Positions 12,935-15,201 of a stretch of DNA of 15,201 nucleotides are shown here, piece after piece. The notes beneath the pieces are model-generated. The model saw nothing but the letters and a program-made list of their open reading frames with translations. It was not told where the DNA came from and did not search any database. Both the position numbers and the translations under genes were made by a program. The stretch comes from JACDAN01 sp046714355. GTDB lineage: Bacteria > Actinomycetota > Thermoleophilia > Gaiellales > Gaiellaceae. Positions within the stretch are counted from its first letter, which is position 1; each line of letters begins with the position of its first letter. The stretch is taken from assembly GCA_046714355.1 (NCBI GenBank), contig JBKKAR010000073.1, positions 1-15,201 of the forward strand, in the 5' to 3' direction.

Positions 12935-14800
12935 CTAGGCCGGGGCGGACTCACGCTCGCGCTTGCGGCGAGACGCAAGCGTCTGACGTTTCGCCGCGGC
13001 GAGCTCGACCTTGCGCAGACGGATGCTCTTGGGCGTCACCTCGACGCACTCGTCCTGCCGGATGAACTCCAGCGCCTGCTCGAGTGAGAGGGGTCGCGGC
13101 GGGATCAGGCGCACGAGCTCGTCGGCGGAGGCGGAGCGCATGTTGGTCAGCTTCTTCTCCTTGCCGGCGTTCACGTCGAGATCCTCGCCGCGGGCGTTCT
13201 CACCGACGACCATGCCCTCGTACAGCTCGTCGCGCGGGCCGATGAAGAGCGACCCGCGCTCCTGGAGCGCGGCGATCGCGAACGCCGTCGCCTGCCCCCG
13301 GCGGTCGGCGACGAGGCTCCCGGTCGGGCGGGTCAGCAGCTCTCCGTGCCACGACCCCCAGCGCTCGAAGACGTGGTGCAGGATCCCCGCGCCCCGGGTC
13401 TCGGTCAGGAACTCCGTCCGGAAGCCGATCAGCCCTCTGGCGGGAACGAGGTACTCCATTCGCGCCCAGCCCGTCCCGTGGTTGACCATCTGCTGCATCC
13501 GGCCCTTGCGCAGCGCCAGCATCTGGGTGACGACGCCGATGAAGTCCTCCGGAACGTCGATCGCGACACGCTCGACGGGCTCGTGCTTCTTCCCATCGAT
13601 CTCGCGGGTCAGCACTTCCGGCTTGCCGACGGTCAGCTCGAAGCCCTCGCGGCGCATGATCTCCACGAGCACGGCCAGCTGCAGCTCACCGCGCCCCTGC
13701 ACCTCCCAGACCTCCGGGCGCGACGTCGGCTGGACGCGAAGCGAGACGTTGCCCACGAGTTCCTGCTCCAGGCGGGCGATCAGGAGGCTCGCGGTCAGCT
13801 TGTCCCCCTCGGTGCCCGCGAGCGGCGAGGTGTTGATCCCGAGTGTCATCGCCAGCGACGGCTCGTCGACGACTGTGACCGGCAGCGGGCGCGGATCCTC
13901 TGCGTCGGCGATCGTCTCGCCGATCGTCACCTCCGGCAGGCCGGCGAGCGCGACGATCTCCCCCGGGCCCGCTTCCTCGGCGGGAACGCGATCGAGCGCC
14001 TCGGTCACGTACAGCTCGGTCACGCGAGCCTTCTCGATCGTCCCGTCCGCCCGGCACCAGGCAATCTGCTCGCCTTTGCGGATCGTCCCGTTCAGGACCC
14101 GGAGGAGGGCGAGCCTGCCGACGTACGGCGAAGCGTCCAGATTCGTGACGAGCGCCTGGAGCGGATGCTCGGGGTCGTACGACGGCGGCGGGACGGTCTC
14201 GAGCAGGGTCTCCGTCAGCGGGCCGAGGTCGTCGGCGAGGTCGTCGGGGGCGAGGCCCGCTCGTCCTTCCCGAGCATTCGCGTAGACGATCGGAAACTCG
14301 ATCTGCGACTCGTCGGCGTCGAGGTCGAGGAAGAGCTCGTAGACCTCGTTCACGACCTCCGCAGGACGGGCGTCGGGGCGGTCGACCTTGTTCACCACGA
14401 GGACGACCGGCAGCCGCGACTCCAGCGCCTTGCGGAGTACGAAGCGGGTCTGCGGAAGCGGGCCTTCACTCGCATCGACGAGCAACAGGACCCCGTCGAC
14501 CATCGTGAGGCCGCGCTCGACCTCCCCGCCGAAGTCGGCGTGCCCCGGAGTGTCGATGATGTTCACCTTCGTGTCGCCGATCTGAACCGCCGTGTTCTTG
14601 GCGAGGATCGTGATGCCCTTTTCCCGCTCGAGGTCCATCGAGTCCATCACGCGCTCGGCGACGTCCTGGTTCGCGCGGAACGAGCCGGACTGCCAGAGCA
14701 GAGCGTCGACCAGCGTCGTCTTCCCGTGGTCGACGTGCGCCACTATGGCGACGTTGCGGAGATCCTCTCGGCGTGCGGTGTGTCGAGCGCGGGCGGGCAC
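12935..14800 (-). CDS. typA: Translational GTPase TypA/BipA
   Basis: This ribosome-associated GTPase is involved in ribosome assembly and stress adaptation. The 621 residues are slightly above the usual length of about 610. The GTPase domain has AHVDHGKTT (P-loop, residues 21-29), the switch region REKGITILAKNTAV, DTPGHADFGGEVERGL and NKVDRPDARP. Domain II follows (QALVTNLDASPYVGRLALLR), then domains III/V (GRGELQLAVLVEIMRREGFE) and the TypA-specific C-terminal part (RGLIGFRTEFLTETRGAGIL, NAGKEKKLTNMRSASADE, RPLSLEQALEFIRQDE). GTG 14800 is chosen because TAGGCT ends 8 bases upstream and homology begins shortly after (RREDLRNVAIVAHVDHG). The longer open frame to 15052 runs antisense through greA and is not coding. 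Confidence 0.97.
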   Translation of the reverse strand: MPARARHTARREDLRNVAIVAHVDHGKTTLVDALLWQSGSFRANQDVAERVMDSMDLEREKGITILAKNTAVQIGDTKVNIIDTPGHADFGGEVERGLTMVDGVLLLVDASEGPLPQTRFVLRKALESRLPVVLVVNKVDRPDARPAEVVNEVYELFLDLDADESQIEFPIVYANAREGRAGLAPDDLADDLGPLTETLLETVPPPSYDPEHPLQALVTNLDASPYVGRLALLRVLNGTIRKGEQIAWCRADGTIEKARVTELYVTEALDRVPAEEAGPGEIVALAGLPEVTIGETIADAEDPRPLPVTVVDEPSLAMTLGINTSPLAGTEGDKLTASLLIARLEQELVGNVSLRVQPTSRPEVWEVQGRGELQLAVLVEIMRREGFELTVGKPEVLTREIDGKKHEPVERVAIDVPEDFIGVVTQMLALRKGRMQQMVNHGTGWARMEYLVPARGLIGFRTEFLTETRGAGILHHVFERWGSWHGELLTRPTGSLVADRRGQATAFAIAALQERGSLFIGPRDELYEGMVVGENARGEDLDVNAGKEKKLTNMRSASADELVRLIPPRPLSLEQALEFIRQDECVEVTPKSIRLRKVELAAAKRQTLASRRKRERESAPA

Positions 14801-14808
14801 GACCGGCC

Positions 14809-14827
14809 AGCCTAGCGCCGGTACCCT
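14809..14827. promoter_or_regulatory. Back-to-back -10 elements for typA and greA
   Basis: TAGGCT on the minus strand (14814-14809) ends 8 bases before the typA GTG (14800). TACCCT on the plus strand (14822-14827) ends 6 bases before the greA GTG (14834). Neither start has a Shine-Dalgarno, so both messages are probably leaderless. Confidence 0.55.
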
Positions 14828-14833
14828 GCCCCG

Positions 14834-15201
14834 GTGGCAACCGAGAAGCCGGAGCCGATGACGCAGGCACAGAAGGAGCGCCTCGAGGCCCAGCTCGCGG
14901 AGCTCGAAGGCCCCCGGAGAGCCGAGGTCGTCGAGGCGATCGCCACCGCGCGGGGCTTCGGCGACCTCTCGGAGAACTTCGAGTACCACGCGGCGAAGAA
15001 CGAGCAGGGCCTGCTCGAACACCGGATCCGCCAGCTTCACGATCGGCTCCACCGGTCGACCCTGATCGAGGAGCAGGCTGAGGGGAGCGACACGGTCGGG
15101 GTGGGCTCGACCGTGGAGATCTCGGACGAGGACGGAGCGCAGATGACGGTCGAGATCTCGAGCGTCGGCGGCGTCTCGCCCGACTCGCCGCTCGGCAAGG
15201 C
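14834..15201 (+). CDS. greA: Transcription elongation factor GreA, N-terminal part (3' end outside window)
   Basis: GreA rescues backtracked RNA polymerase by stimulating transcript cleavage. The visible 122 codons run off the window. The N-terminal coiled coil (ERLEAQLAELEGPRRAEVVE, ATARGFGDLSENFEYHAAKN, EQGLLEHRIRQLHDRL) carries the tip acids Asp44 and Glu47 that correspond to the catalytic Asp41 and Glu44 of E. coli GreA. The start of the C-terminal FKBP-like domain follows (VGVGSTVEISDED) and the window ends at SPLGK, where the family usually has SPLGKALLG. GTG 14834 is supported by TACCCT 6 bases upstream; ATG 14858 is a shorter alternative. It is divergent from typA. Confidence 0.95.
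   Translation, partial: MATEKPEPMTQAQKERLEAQLAELEGPRRAEVVEAIATARGFGDLSENFEYHAAKNEQGLLEHRIRQLHDRLHRSTLIEEQAEGSDTVGVGSTVEISDEDGAQMTVEISSVGGVSPDSPLGK

Noticed and set aside
13011..14815. Two long plus-strand open frames (424 and 489 residues) opposite typA
   Set aside because: They are Ser/Arg- or Arg/Leu-rich antisense shadows of a clear, full-length TypA.
14801..15052. N-terminal extension of TypA in the same frame
   Set aside because: The region is antisense to greA, carries no TypA homology, and the GTG at 14800 has a well-placed -10.

Overview
The window is high-GC (roughly two thirds or more G+C), densely packed bacterial DNA. It most resembles an actinobacterium of the Thermoleophilia/Gaiellales kind. 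The reasons are a ClpS-DUF2017 gene pair, a DUF1206 membrane protein, an actinobacterial-style primary sigma factor, and gene starts that look leaderless. The taxon is an inference. No stretch above 300 bases lacks a gene, and no tRNA, rRNA, CRISPR array or transposase gene was seen.

Layout. Positions 1-1217 (+) hold the C-terminal part of a polytopic envelope protein, separated by a long hairpin from an operon read leftward (3736 to 1273): acyl-CoA dehydrogenase, PduO-type cobalamin adenosyltransferase and a TauE/SafE permease. At 3811-4630 (+) lies a small two-gene module, an HTH regulator and a nucleotidyltransferase-fold protein, behind an AT-rich promoter packed with TGTTATA half-sites. 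It looks like an imported toxin-antitoxin-type unit. Next come 3-hydroxyacyl-CoA dehydrogenase (-) and a divergent alpha/beta hydrolase (+). The hydrolase frame is broken by a 68-base G/C-only run between two copies of a 50-base repeat, most likely a sequence or assembly error. A small secreted/membrane protein (-) follows; its leader can fold as a three-way junction that sequesters its Shine-Dalgarno. Then come a palindrome supplying the thiolase stop codon, thiolase (-), a PAP2 phosphatase (+), DUF1206 (-), a primary-type sigma factor (+), QueF (-), a deoxyribosyltransferase-like protein (+), the decayed tail of an MFS transporter (-), an operon SRPBCC-ClpS-DUF2017 (+), TypA/BipA (-) and the start of GreA (+).

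How the genes fit together. Acyl-CoA dehydrogenase, 3-hydroxyacyl-CoA dehydrogenase and thiolase cover three of the four beta-oxidation or butanoyl-CoA steps; no enoyl-CoA hydratase is present here. The cobalamin adenosyltransferase would supply the cofactor for methylmalonyl-CoA mutase-type enzymes downstream of odd-chain or branched-chain acyl-CoA breakdown. ClpS, GreA, TypA and the sigma factor are core information and proteostasis genes.

The most striking regulatory pattern is that ten start codons sit 6-8 bases after a TAnnnT hexamer with no usable Shine-Dalgarno. Several of these form divergent pairs whose -10 elements overlap or lie back to back. The candidates most worth a second look are the structured leader at 6723-6800, the HTH/nucleotidyltransferase module and its operator, the overlapping leaderless promoters, and the 6800-6827 palindrome.
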